This document shows positions 40,291 through 48,099 of a stretch of 48,241 nt of DNA, piece by piece. The notes beneath the pieces were generated by a model. The model did not search any database, was not told where the DNA came from, and worked only from the letters and a program-made list of their open reading frames with translations. Origin of the DNA: Candidatus Avelusimicrobium cornigerorum. Its GTDB lineage: Bacteria; Elusimicrobiota; Elusimicrobia; Elusimicrobiales; Elusimicrobiaceae. Within the stretch, counting starts at the first letter, position 1. Every line of letters begins with the position of its first letter. The position numbers were made by a program, and so were the translations under genes. The DNA lies in contig DBXW01000006.1 in NCBI GenBank assembly GCA_002309715.1, forward strand, positions 1-48,241. The letters are read 5' to 3'.

Positions 40291-41478
40291 ATGTTTTTTG
40301 ATAAACCGTTTCGCGAACTTACCTATGAAGATGTTGTCTTATTTTGTAAAAAAAGGATCCCCGAAGGCAAGCAATTAGATTACAAATACCTGTTGCCCAA
40401 AAATTATGAAAAATTTGCCAAGGTGATTGCTTCGTTTGCCAACGCCCTGGGCGGGCTCATCATCATCGGCGTACAAGATGATAAAAACGACCAACCCGCA
40501 CCGCCTTTTGTGGGCATCCCTTATCACGAGAAACTGCGTAATACTATAGAAGATATTATCCAGGTATATATTGACCCGGTTGTTTTTGTGGACATCAACA
40601 TTTGCATTAACAAAACCGGGGACCGTATGTTTGTGCTGATTCAAATTCCGCAAAGTAATTTAACCCCCCACCTGGTGGGCAAGTTAAAACGCGCCTACAT
40701 CCGCACCGGCCAAAGCAGCCGTCCGGAAGCGATCGTACACCCCAGCCAACTACCTTGGTTGTTGGACCACCGCCGCAAGTCAGAACGCCTGCGCCACATT
40801 TTGCACGACAAAGCCGAAAGTCATTTTGAGAATTATCTCAAAACCCGCACGGCTACTACCGAAGGCGAAGTGGTGGGAAGTTTATCGCTGATGCCCTTTT
40901 ATCCGACAGAGCAATTAACCAATTACAAAAAACTCCCCGCGCTTATTCGGCAAGCCGCCACCCACGCGCCCTACGGCACTATGGCTGACCCGGAACTGCC
41001 CTTGCAACCCATACAAGACGGCGTAGCCGTTATTTCCAACAAACGCGGAATTTATAAAATGACGGAATTTAATGCCTATGGGCTGGTGATGAACAAACAA
41101 ATTGTTTCTTCGCAAGAGATGGTAAACGGACACGAAGCAAGCACGCTGCGGATAGAAAACTTGGCTCAAAATCTGATGTTATTTTTTACCACAGCACGCA
41201 AATTTTTGGAAAAATTAAATGTAGGCGGGATGCTATATTTCCGTCTGAAAATGAACAACACCCGCGCCCGGCGCGTACTATTTGGCAAACGCCAAGCCAC
41301 GGTATTGGAAGATTACTTGCGTATGGACCGCACCCTTACGTTAAGCGATCTGCAAACCGACTTACTTGCCACATCGGAAAATTTACTGCACGAAACGGCT
41401 TGGGCGTTGGGGCTGCAAATTCCGCCGGAAGAAATCGGCGCATTGCTAAAAAAATTACTCAGTGAGATTAAAAAATGA
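40291..41478 (+). CDS. AlbA_2/Schlafen-like putative DNA-binding protein
   Basis: 395 aa. AAGGAG lies 8 bases before the ATG. The N-terminal 120 residues match the AlbA_2 (AAA_4) domain: GKQLDYKYL (26-34), FAKVIASFANALGGLIIIGVQD near 49-70, and a LVGKLKRAYIRTGQ loop near 128-141. The remaining 230 residues are not recognised. AlbA_2 proteins are found in regulators and in defence or stress islands; no toxin, helicase or nuclease partner is next to it here. It overlaps the pseudopilin gene as ATGA, so both come from one transcript. Confidence 0.75.
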   Translation: MFFDKPFRELTYEDVVLFCKKRIPEGKQLDYKYLLPKNYEKFAKVIASFANALGGLIIIGVQDDKNDQPAPPFVGIPYHEKLRNTIEDIIQVYIDPVVFVDINICINKTGDRMFVLIQIPQSNLTPHLVGKLKRAYIRTGQSSRPEAIVHPSQLPWLLDHRRKSERLRHILHDKAESHFENYLKTRTATTEGEVVGSLSLMPFYPTEQLTNYKKLPALIRQAATHAPYGTMADPELPLQPIQDGVAVISNKRGIYKMTEFNAYGLVMNKQIVSSQEMVNGHEASTLRIENLAQNLMLFFTTARKFLEKLNVGGMLYFRLKMNNTRARRVLFGKRQATVLEDYLRMDRTLTLSDLQTDLLATSENLLHETAWALGLQIPPEEIGALLKKLLSEIKK

Positions 41479-41927
41479 AACACGGGTTTACGTTGCTAGA
41501 GACGTTGGTCGTGGTGCTGATTATCGGGATATTAGCGTCTATTGCTTTACCTTATTATCAACACGCAGTAGAAAGTTCCCGCATGACAGAAGTGGTAGTG
41601 GCATGGGGCCGGTATAAAAATTTTGCCGGCGGGCACGATTTTTCCCCAAAACAGGTAGAACAAATCACCCAAAAACTAGCCAAAGCCAATTTAAAGCATT
41701 TCTCGGCCGAGTTAATTTGTCCGCCGAAAGAGACTAATGAATTATGTTGGGAAGCCCAATTTACCCGTCAAAATTCTTCTTTGGAATATAAACTGATTAC
41801 TACCCGCAATTTTGCAAATTTAGCGTGCGTAGGCCTAAATAGCGCGGGCGAAAATTTTTGCGAGTCGCAAAGTAAGCAAGAAACGCCGGAAATAATAAAC
41901 GGCGAACAAGTATATCCTATCCGTTAG
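41475..41927 (+). CDS. Type IV pilin-like protein (pseudopilin)
   Basis: 150 aa. Prepilin leader MKHG, then the cleavage and methylation site at F5 with E9 conserved (FTLLETLVVVLIIGIL) and a long hydrophobic helix. The head domain has four Cys (C82, C91, C118 and C128), possibly disulfide-linked. It would be processed by a PilD-type peptidase and join a type IV pilus or type II secretion fibre. It overlaps the AlbA_2 gene at its start and the convergent nadB gene by 4 bases at its end. Confidence 0.88.
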   Translation: MKHGFTLLETLVVVLIIGILASIALPYYQHAVESSRMTEVVVAWGRYKNFAGGHDFSPKQVEQITQKLAKANLKHFSAELICPPKETNELCWEAQFTRQNSSLEYKLITTRNFANLACVGLNSAGENFCESQSKQETPEIINGEQVYPIR

Positions 41928-43477
41928 GAAAGTTTATCGGTTAAATAATGGCAACCCACGCTGCGTTTATTCTGCAGGGCCGCGTAGGTGATAAGCAAAG
42001 CCGTTTGCGTGCCGTTACGTAAATCTAATAATTCTTGGCACAACGCCGCACCTTTGTAGAAGGCGTTTATTTCGTTTTGCAAGTGACGCAAAATTTTCTC
42101 TGCCCGGCTTAAATGGGTGGCACTGCGCATGAGCCCTACATAATTCCACATGGTACTGCGCAGCGTAGAAAGATCCTGCTTAATCAAATTAAGGTCCGGC
42201 TTTTGGGAAGGCAACACCCACTCTTTAGGCGTAGGGATACGGAAATTTTGCCCGGCCATATCTTGAGCATCCGCCTGCGCACACAAATACCCCATACCGA
42301 CGGCTTCCAAAAGCGACGTGCTTGCCAAACGGTTGGCTCCGTGATATCCGGTACAAGCCGTCTCCCCGATAGCATTTAAATTTACAATGTTGGTACGCCC
42401 TTGCGAAGTAGCATACACGCCGCCGCAAAAATAATGTGCCGCCGGCACGACAGGGACCGGCTGTTTGGTTAAATCAAATCCTTCTTCCAAACACTTGTGA
42501 TAAATAGCCGGGAAACGCTCTTTGGTTTCATTAGCCGGGCGGTGTGAAATATCCAAATACACGCAGTCGTGCGACGTATTGAGCCGTTCTTGCTCAATGG
42601 CGCGCGCCACGATATCGCGCGGGGCTAAATCTTTCAAAGGATGGTAGCGTTCCATAAACGCCTCGCCTTTTGCGTTGCGAAGAATTGCCCCCTCTCCGCG
42701 CAATGCTTCGGACAAAAGAAAACTTTTTCCTTTGGCAAATACCGTCGGGTGAAATTGCACATACTCCATATTCATCACGCGCGCGCCGACGCGATAGGCC
42801 ATGGCAATACCGTGCCCGTACGAGTGGGCGGCGTTGGTGGTGTGGCGGTAAATTTGCCCCACACCCCCGGTTGCTAAAATCGTCTTTTTGGCCGTAACCG
42901 CAAACACTTCACCGGTTTTATTATCCAGCACATACGCCCCGAAAACCGTCAGCGGCTCGTAGCGGTCCATTAAATCGGTAGAACTGTGGGAAAACGTAAG
43001 TAAGTCAATCGCGGCGGAAAATTCTTTAATGGTGATAAGCGGATTTTTGCGTACCGCATCTTGCAAAGCGGACAAAAGCGCGTGGCCCGTCGTGTCTTTA
43101 GCATAAATAATGCGGTTTTTGCGGTGTGCGCCCTCACGCGTGAAACGCAAATTATGTTTTTCGTCGCGGTCAAAATTAACATCTAAATCTTTTAAGAAAA
43201 TTTCTTCCACCGCCTTGCACCCGGCCACGGAAAGGTCGCGCACGGCTTTTTCGTTACATAGTCCGGCGGTGGCCACGCGCACATCTTCCAACAAATCTTC
43301 CAGGTTTAGTTGCGGCTCATACACAATGCCGCCTTGGGCCAAATCACTATTGGCTTGGGGCATTTCCCCGCAGCACAGCACGACGGTGTGCAAGCCCTTT
43401 TTGGCGGCCTCGTGCGCGTACACGCACCCGGCCAGCCCGGCCCCTATTACCAAACAATCGGTGTGAAGAATTTTCAT
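41924..43477 (-). CDS. nadB: L-aspartate oxidase
   Basis: 517 aa from the ATG at 43475-43477. FAD site VIGAGLAGC near the start; NSDLAQGGI near 44, HRKNRIIYAKDTTG near 138 and the ATGGVGQIYRHTTN loop near 203; HPTVFA and RGEGAILRN follow. It oxidises aspartate to iminoaspartate for NadA, with FAD. In anaerobes fumarate can replace oxygen as acceptor. It is separated from nadA and nadC by 3 kb. An ATG 2 codons earlier sits only 2 bases after the -10 box, so it is probably not used. Confidence 0.95.
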   Translation of the reverse strand: MKILHTDCLVIGAGLAGCVYAHEAAKKGLHTVVLCCGEMPQANSDLAQGGIVYEPQLNLEDLLEDVRVATAGLCNEKAVRDLSVAGCKAVEEIFLKDLDVNFDRDEKHNLRFTREGAHRKNRIIYAKDTTGHALLSALQDAVRKNPLITIKEFSAAIDLLTFSHSSTDLMDRYEPLTVFGAYVLDNKTGEVFAVTAKKTILATGGVGQIYRHTTNAAHSYGHGIAMAYRVGARVMNMEYVQFHPTVFAKGKSFLLSEALRGEGAILRNAKGEAFMERYHPLKDLAPRDIVARAIEQERLNTSHDCVYLDISHRPANETKERFPAIYHKCLEEGFDLTKQPVPVVPAAHYFCGGVYATSQGRTNIVNLNAIGETACTGYHGANRLASTSLLEAVGMGYLCAQADAQDMAGQNFRIPTPKEWVLPSQKPDLNLIKQDLSTLRSTMWNYVGLMRSATHLSRAEKILRHLQNEINAFYKGAALCQELLDLRNGTQTALLITYAALQNKRSVGCHYLTDKLS

Positions 43478-43485
43478 ATACATAT

Positions 43486-43491
43486 ATTATA
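43486..43491 (-). promoter_or_regulatory. nadB -10 box next to its start codon
   Basis: A perfect TATAAT on the minus strand lies 8 bases before the chosen ATG. No ribosome site is visible. It comes directly after the terminator of the pilin gene, as at cinA and the LTA-synthase-like gene. Confidence 0.5.
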
Positions 43492-43496
43492 TAAAG

Positions 43497-43524
43497 AAAA
43501 TTCCCCGGGGGTGAATCCGGGGAA
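43497..43524 (-). terminator. Terminator of the pilin gene 43548-44105
   Basis: TTCCCCGG (43501-43508) pairs with CCGGGGAA (43517-43524). The minus strand continues with TTTTC. It lies 23 bases past the pilin stop. Confidence 0.75.
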
Positions 43525-43547
43525 GTAAACACTACGTTAAAAATAAA

Positions 43548-44105
43548 TTATTTCATTTTATAATATTTTATACCGTCGCGCGTTCTAACGTATGTACCGT
43601 GTTGTAATTTTTCGCAAAACCCGGAAGGAACCGATTCAAATTCCATACAATACAAGGTATCTCCTTCAAAAGCATCCCTATCAAATATATCCCCCCCATG
43701 CGTATTCGGATAAGCCCACATACCAAAACCGGCATACGCATACGGCCCAGTACCAAACACAGCCAAAGATAGACCACTTCTATTGATGGCCAATATACTT
43801 TCCTGGTTTTTAAAATAAGCATCATTAACACCGTAACTCTCGGCCTCCGCCGCCGATAATCTGGTTAAAGAATCAAAATTCATGTCTAACGCATCAAAAT
43901 TATTGGCCCACGTACCGTTTGCCATAAAATACGCTTGTTGGGCGGTATCTATGGCCCGGACCATACTTATCAGTTCCGCCGCGCGCGATTTCCACACCGC
44001 TTTTTGATATTGCGGCAACGCAATCGCCGCCAATATACCTATGATTAAAACCACTACCAAGAGTTCAATGAGCGTAAAGCCCCTTTTACTGCTATTATTC
44101 TTCAT
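43548..44105 (-). CDS. Type IV pilin-like protein
   Basis: 185 aa. An AGGAG site lies 7 bases before the ATG. The leader ends in G9, followed by FTLIELLVVVLIIGIL (F10, E14). The mature helix continues with the AIALPQYQKAVWKSRAAE stretch typical of this bacterial group. The head domain is rich in Gly, Tyr and Asp, with two Cys near the C-terminus (a likely disulfide loop). It could be a major or minor pilin. No pilus assembly genes are in the window. It has its own promoter and terminator. Confidence 0.92.
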   Translation of the reverse strand: MKNNSSKRGFTLIELLVVVLIIGILAAIALPQYQKAVWKSRAAELISMVRAIDTAQQAYFMANGTWANNFDALDMNFDSLTRLSAAEAESYGVNDAYFKNQESILAINRSGLSLAVFGTGPYAYAGFGMWAYPNTHGGDIFDRDAFEGDTLYCMEFESVPSGFCEKLQHGTYVRTRDGIKYYKMK

Positions 44106-44139
44106 TTTATTTCTCCTAGGTTAATTTTGCTACAAAATT

Positions 44140-44166
44140 ATTATAGAAAAAAAAACAACAAGTCAA
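44140..44166 (-). promoter_or_regulatory. Promoter of the pilin gene 43548-44105
   Basis: TTGACT (44161-44166) and TATAAT (44140-44145) on the minus strand. The spacer is only 15 bases; an alternative -10, TAATAA, gives 17. A run of nine or so T fills the spacer. Confidence 0.55.
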
Positions 44167-44221
44167 TAGGAATTTTACCAACACAAAAATAACTAAACAG
44201 GGAACGGACTATAAGACAGTG

Positions 44222-44262
44222 TCATGCCGGGGTTGCCTGTCCGGCAAGGACTCCGGCATCTC
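44222..44262. repeat. REP-like palindrome between the two pilin genes
   Basis: ATGCCGG (44224-44230) pairs with CCGGCAT (44253-44259), with an inner stem TTGCC/GGCAA (44233-44237, 44243-44247). The start TGTCATGCCGG recurs as a fragment at 1988-1998 near another intergenic site. No gene is seen in the rest of the 337-base gap apart from the two promoters. Confidence 0.4.
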
Positions 44263-44381
44263 CCGATTTTCTTTTCATTTACGGCCTTCCCTTGCGTACG
44301 TAAAAGCGTGAGATACCGCATTATTTCCATCAACCGAACCCAATACAACAACTGATCATAAATTACGTTAAATTTTTCTTA

Positions 44382-44409
44382 TTGCGTTGTGCCGTTTTTT
44401 TGCTATACT
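44382..44409 (+). promoter_or_regulatory. Promoter of the pilin gene 44443-44985
   Basis: TTGCGT (44382-44387), 16 bases, TATACT (44404-44409) with TGC before it (extended -10). It lies within a longer in-frame reading, so the ATG at 44443 is the real start. Confidence 0.6.
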
Positions 44410-44442
44410 ATACTAGAAGTTAGTCCAATTAAGGAGAATTGT

Positions 44443-44985
44443 ATGAATAAACAAGGGTTTACCCTCATAGAGTTGTTAGTTGTCGTTTTGATTATCGGTA
44501 TTTTAGCCGCGGTGGCTTTGCCGCAATACACCACGGCCGTAGAAAAAGCACGCGCCACCGAAGCCCTTTCGCTGATGAGCGCCATTGCCGGGGCTGCCGA
44601 ACGCTACCGCATCCAGAAAGATGCTTGGCCGGATGCAGATGCATTTAATAAACTTGACGTGGAAATACCGCTTGTTTCCGGCTCCACCGGTTCTACTGCC
44701 ACTTACGGCGGGCAAAATTTTCACATGCACATGGGCCCGATTGCGGGAGATGACACCACCTTTGTTATCGCGGCTGACAGAGCGTTAGTAAACGCCAGTA
44801 AAGCCTATACACTTAAAACTATTTTGGTAGAAAATTCCGCCACGGGTGCTTTTAGCACTACCCGCGCCTGTACCACCTACGTATCCGGAGGCAGCATAAA
44901 CACAACTACCACCGCTCCGGCGGACACTCTGGATGCCGGGCAATTTTGCAATGCCATTTCCAACGGACATCCCGAAAGTTTTTAG
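44443..44985 (+). CDS. Type IV pilin-like protein
   Basis: 180 aa. AAGGAG lies 7 bases before the ATG. Leader MNKQG, then FTLIELLVVVLIIGIL (F6, E10). The N-terminal helix is nearly identical to that of the pilin 43548-44105, but the head is unrelated: Thr-, Ala- and Ser-rich, with two Cys (ACTTYV and FCNAIS, about residues 144 and 172) as a likely disulfide loop. The mature N-helix anchors it in the fibre. It is transcribed alone, diverging from the other pilin. Confidence 0.92.
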   Translation: MNKQGFTLIELLVVVLIIGILAAVALPQYTTAVEKARATEALSLMSAIAGAAERYRIQKDAWPDADAFNKLDVEIPLVSGSTGSTATYGGQNFHMHMGPIAGDDTTFVIAADRALVNASKAYTLKTILVENSATGAFSTTRACTTYVSGGSINTTTTAPADTLDAGQFCNAISNGHPESF

Positions 44986-45007
44986 GCAAGCAAAATTTAT
45001 AGGTACG

Positions 45008-45045
45008 CAAAATATCCCTCGGTTTATACCGGGGGATATTTTTTG
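45008..45045. terminator. Terminator after the pilin gene, possibly bidirectional
   Basis: AATATCCC-T-CGG pairs with CCG-G-GGGATATT around TTTATA, followed by six T on the plus strand. It also lies just past the last minus-strand phage-like gene, and the opposite strand has a shorter T run. Confidence 0.75.
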
Positions 45046-45064
45046 CTTGTCCAAAAACAACCGG

Positions 45065-45253
45065 CTATTTTTTCTGCTCACCGATAAATGAGCCATCGGC
45101 ATTGCATAAAGATAAAGCCGACAGTACGTTTACCACTTTGGCAAGGATATGGTCATCTTTGGGCGTCGGCGTCAGTTTAACAATCAGCGTAGCCACCGAC
45201 ACTACCCCCCCGATAATTTGTAATACTGCTGCTCCGTGTTGTGTTATCCACAT
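45065..45253 (-). CDS. Small membrane protein, holin-like candidate
   Basis: 62 aa. GGAG lies 7 bases before the ATG. One hydrophobic helix (about residues 8-27) is followed by a TPTPKDDHILAKVVNVLSALSL tail seen in small phage-encoded membrane proteins. Position at the end of a tail-fibre module suggests a lysis role. Too short for certainty. Confidence 0.55.
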   Translation of the reverse strand: MWITQHGAAVLQIIGGVVSVATLIVKLTPTPKDDHILAKVVNVLSALSLCNADGSFIGEQKK

Positions 45254-45283
45254 ATTTTTTCTCCTTTATCATTTTTTCGGGCT

Positions 45284-45505
45284 TTAATTACGCCCGGATT
45301 TTTGTGCTAAATTTTGACATAGCCGCACTTCGCCTTCCAGCAAAAACACCCGCTCTTGCAAGTGATTATATTTATCCTGCTTTTGCTCCAACCTGGCAAT
45401 GTCTTTGCGGATGGCCTTGAGTTCTCCCCACAACACGCCGGCAGCAAATACCAAGGCCAATACTTTCCACGCGGTAGAAAAAACTACTTCATTAACAATC
45501 GTCAT
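45284..45505 (-). CDS. Small membrane protein with coiled coil (phage lysis-like)
   Basis: 73 aa. An N-terminal helix (about 10-28) is followed by a Lys/Glu/Gln-rich coiled coil (30-66). The layout is like small phage lysis or hemolysin XhlA-type proteins. It overlaps the preceding gene by 4 bases as ATGA. No lysozyme-type endolysin gene is visible in the window. Confidence 0.5.
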   Translation of the reverse strand: MTIVNEVVFSTAWKVLALVFAAGVLWGELKAIRKDIARLEQKQDKYNHLQERVFLLEGEVRLCQNLAQKSGRN

Positions 45506-45837
45506 TTCCGCAACTCCTGCGCCAAATCTTCAATTTCCTGCGCTTTAGTTTTGGTGTAGGCCGAGTAACTAGAACCTTCCGCTAAAATGCTTTCACGCAT
45601 CGGGCGAATTAAACCCGTAGATGCTTCCAGCCCGGCCACTTGACTTTCAAGTTCTTGGCGGTGCTTTTTAGCGATATATTCCGGCGTATCAGCCCACTCG
45701 CAATTTTCAATAGGGCGGTCGGTTTGTTTTAACTCAAGTCCTTTGTATTGCGGCATAAACTTGAGCGTGTTTTCAATACGGTTTTTATCCGTATCGTGTA
45801 ATTTGATTTGTCCGTCTTGCTCAATGTAGTAAGTCAT
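45502..45837 (-). CDS. Tail-fibre assembly-like protein
   Basis: 111 aa. The opening MTYYIEQDGQIKLHD and the RPIENCEWADTPEYIAKK segment resemble small proteins that follow phage tail-fibre genes and act as chaperones. It starts one base after the fibre gene stop, and the C-terminal half is charged and helical. Function is inferred from position plus this resemblance. Confidence 0.6.
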   Translation of the reverse strand: MTYYIEQDGQIKLHDTDKNRIENTLKFMPQYKGLELKQTDRPIENCEWADTPEYIAKKHRQELESQVAGLEASTGLIRPMRESILAEGSSYSAYTKTKAQEIEDLAQELRK

Positions 45838-45838
45838 A

Positions 45839-47251
45839 TCAGTTTGCCTCCGTTTTTGAACCTTCGGCGTAGATGAAATTTAAAGACAAATCTGCGCCAA
45901 GCGTATAGTTAATAACAACCGTCTGTCCTTTTTTAACGGACAACGTAAATACCACATAATTGTTGATGGAAGCATCCCCCTGAAAACCACAATGATTAAA
46001 AGGGCTTTCATCGCCAATATACGCAAATTGTCCGTTAACCGTAGCCTTCCCGCGGAAATTAAAATATCCGTCGGCCGGGGCCGTGTAGGAAGTGCCCGAT
46101 ACGCCTAATACCAAACTTTCGCGCGTATCACTGGGCATAGCCAAATGTGCCGAAGTAATCTTACCGGTGTTGGAAAGGTTGCCTAAATCAATATCGGCTT
46201 TGCCGGATAGGGCATTTTGAAATTCAGCCGCTTGCGCCGTACTGGCCGGAATAGCGGCATTATAAGCACATACCCAGGGATAGAGCGTCGTTTGGGCCGA
46301 GGAAACTTCCGTAGCCAGTTTGGCCAAACGAATGGTTTTATTAACCGTATCAAGCACGTATTTGGGGCATACTCCGTCGGTTATAAGCGCCGTCTCGTAA
46401 TCGGCAGAAGATATTTGCAACCCGCTGTGGGCACTAATCCACGTGTAAAAGTCGGGGTATAATTCATCCGCGGAAGAAATCGTTTCCGCCGTAAACAAAG
46501 GCAATGCGCCGGGGTTGTCATTAGCCAAGGCACTTTGTGAATAATAAATTTCCCCCACCGATTTACCCAATGTATGCTCCGCATAATATTGGGCCGTTTG
46601 AGCCGCCGAAGTGGCAGTGGTGGCTATTTGAGAAAGCGTTTCTTCCAACGATTGTGCTAATGCGGAAATATCCCCCGTAGCCGTTTGCTTGGCCTGTGCG
46701 ATATCGGCCACGGCCGTTTGAGCCGTGGATTGGGCCGATTGCGCACTTTGACTGGCCGCCTGCGCGGAAGATACCGCTTGCGTGGATGCGTTTACAGCGG
46801 CATCTTTAGCCGCTAAAATGTTGTCTAAAAAACTTTCCGTTTCCAAATCTGCCGGTTGCGTGGAAACGGGATATTTGATACAACGGTCTATTTTTTCCGC
46901 CAATTCTTGCACAAGCAAGGTTAATTTATCGTATCCTTGTTCTAATACCTCGGCATCTAACTCTCCCTGACGCAACAAGTCAATTCCTTGCGTGGGCGGC
47001 GTTTGGCGCAACAAGGTAATGCTCCAGCCTGATGCAAGCGGTGATAAACCGCTGTCCACCGTCGGGTAGGTAAGCACGTTCCCGGCAGCGTTTAATTCAT
47101 AATTAGACTCCAGCAAGGTTTGATAACCTTGCGGAGAAGTAATATAAACCCGCAAATCTTCTAAAGAAGCCAGCGGAAAATCTACTTCCCACTCGCGGGT
47201 TACTCCGTTTCCTGCGTAAATACGTTTTGTCAGTTGCATTGAAACTGTCAT
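45839..47251 (-). CDS. Phage tail-fibre-like protein
   Basis: 470 aa. AGGAG overlaps the upstream stop and lies 6 bases before the ATG. Residues 5-80 resemble the tail-attachment domain of T7-type fibres (AGNGVTREWEVDFPLASLEDL). Residues 85-220 are Ala/Gln/Ser-rich heptads (AQSAQSTAQTA) forming a trimeric coiled coil. Residues about 370-470 form a Gly/Ser/Asn-rich beta domain that would touch the host receptor. The order fibre, chaperone-like, two small membrane genes is typical of the end of a phage structural module. Confidence 0.75.
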   Translation of the reverse strand: MTVSMQLTKRIYAGNGVTREWEVDFPLASLEDLRVYITSPQGYQTLLESNYELNAAGNVLTYPTVDSGLSPLASGWSITLLRQTPPTQGIDLLRQGELDAEVLEQGYDKLTLLVQELAEKIDRCIKYPVSTQPADLETESFLDNILAAKDAAVNASTQAVSSAQAASQSAQSAQSTAQTAVADIAQAKQTATGDISALAQSLEETLSQIATTATSAAQTAQYYAEHTLGKSVGEIYYSQSALANDNPGALPLFTAETISSADELYPDFYTWISAHSGLQISSADYETALITDGVCPKYVLDTVNKTIRLAKLATEVSSAQTTLYPWVCAYNAAIPASTAQAAEFQNALSGKADIDLGNLSNTGKITSAHLAMPSDTRESLVLGVSGTSYTAPADGYFNFRGKATVNGQFAYIGDESPFNHCGFQGDASINNYVVFTLSVKKGQTVVINYTLGADLSLNFIYAEGSKTEAN

Positions 47252-47260
47252 AATTTTCTC

Positions 47261-48076
47261 CTAGCAAGTTAATAATGTTTTTATTCGTTTCCAAATTTGT
47301 ACGCGGCCGTCGTTTTCGGTGTCGCCGGACAAGACTTCATAAGCAACTTGTGAAATATCTTTTTCGTCAAAGCCTTGTTTTTTCATCCATGTTTCTATAC
47401 CGCGACAAAGCCACTTTTCTTGACGCAAGCCTTGCCCGCTTTGCCGGCGTTGCAAAGCCGCTTGTAAGCAAAAATAATCCCGTGCACTGCAAAGGCCTTT
47501 ATCAAAAGCGTCATCGGCATTAAGGGTGTCTTTAAAATAATTTTTCATAAACCACGTTCGTTGCGCAGCCGTGGTTTCCCGGCCGCTTTGCGATAAGGCT
47601 TGATGCGCCCGGTTTAACGACTCGGTAGGCAATACCCGTTGCGTAGTAAGCAGTTGGTAGGCTTGCGACGTTTGCGCTTTAGCAAGTTGGCTAAATAATA
47701 ATGCCTTTTCTGCGGCCGTTTGCCGGCGATGTTCTTGGTCCATTTGCTCCAACGCAGTGCTGATTTCTTCACGTAATTTACCGTCAGGCTCTTGTAAATT
47801 GTGTAGGGCTTGTTGGTACGGCGCTGCGGGATTTTGCCCAACGGCTTTTTGCCAAATTTGCCGGGCTTGGTTTTGCGCAAAACATTGGCGCACCTGATGA
47901 GAAAAACGCTCCCGTTGCATAGCAGACAAAAATTTCCCCTGCCCGCGTAATACTTGTGTTGCGGTCTGCCAATCGCCGCCCGCCAAAGAACGGGTAATAT
48001 GTTTTTCTACCGTTTGGGTGCGGATGGTATCAGCCGCTTGTTGAGATTGCTCCCCGGTAAAACCGTCCGTTTCCAA
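47261..48076 (-). pseudogene. 5'-truncated phage structural protein (C-terminal part)
   Basis: The reading frame is open from 48091 to 47261, bounded upstream by an in-frame TAG (48092-48094). The only near start is TTG at 48074-48076, with no ribosome site. The 271 residues are Gln/Ala-rich and helical (TVEKHITRSLAGGDW, SLNRAHQALSQSG), like the ends of large internal virion or tape-measure-type proteins. The sequence beyond 48100 turns AT-rich and non-coding. It is either a decayed gene or a misassembled contig edge. Confidence 0.5.
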
Positions 48077-48099
48077 ACGTCGACGATTGTCCTAACTGT

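Noticed and set aside
40291..41478. AlbA_2 protein as part of a defence system
   Set aside because: No nuclease, helicase, toxin or methylase partner is adjacent; the neighbour is a pseudopilin.
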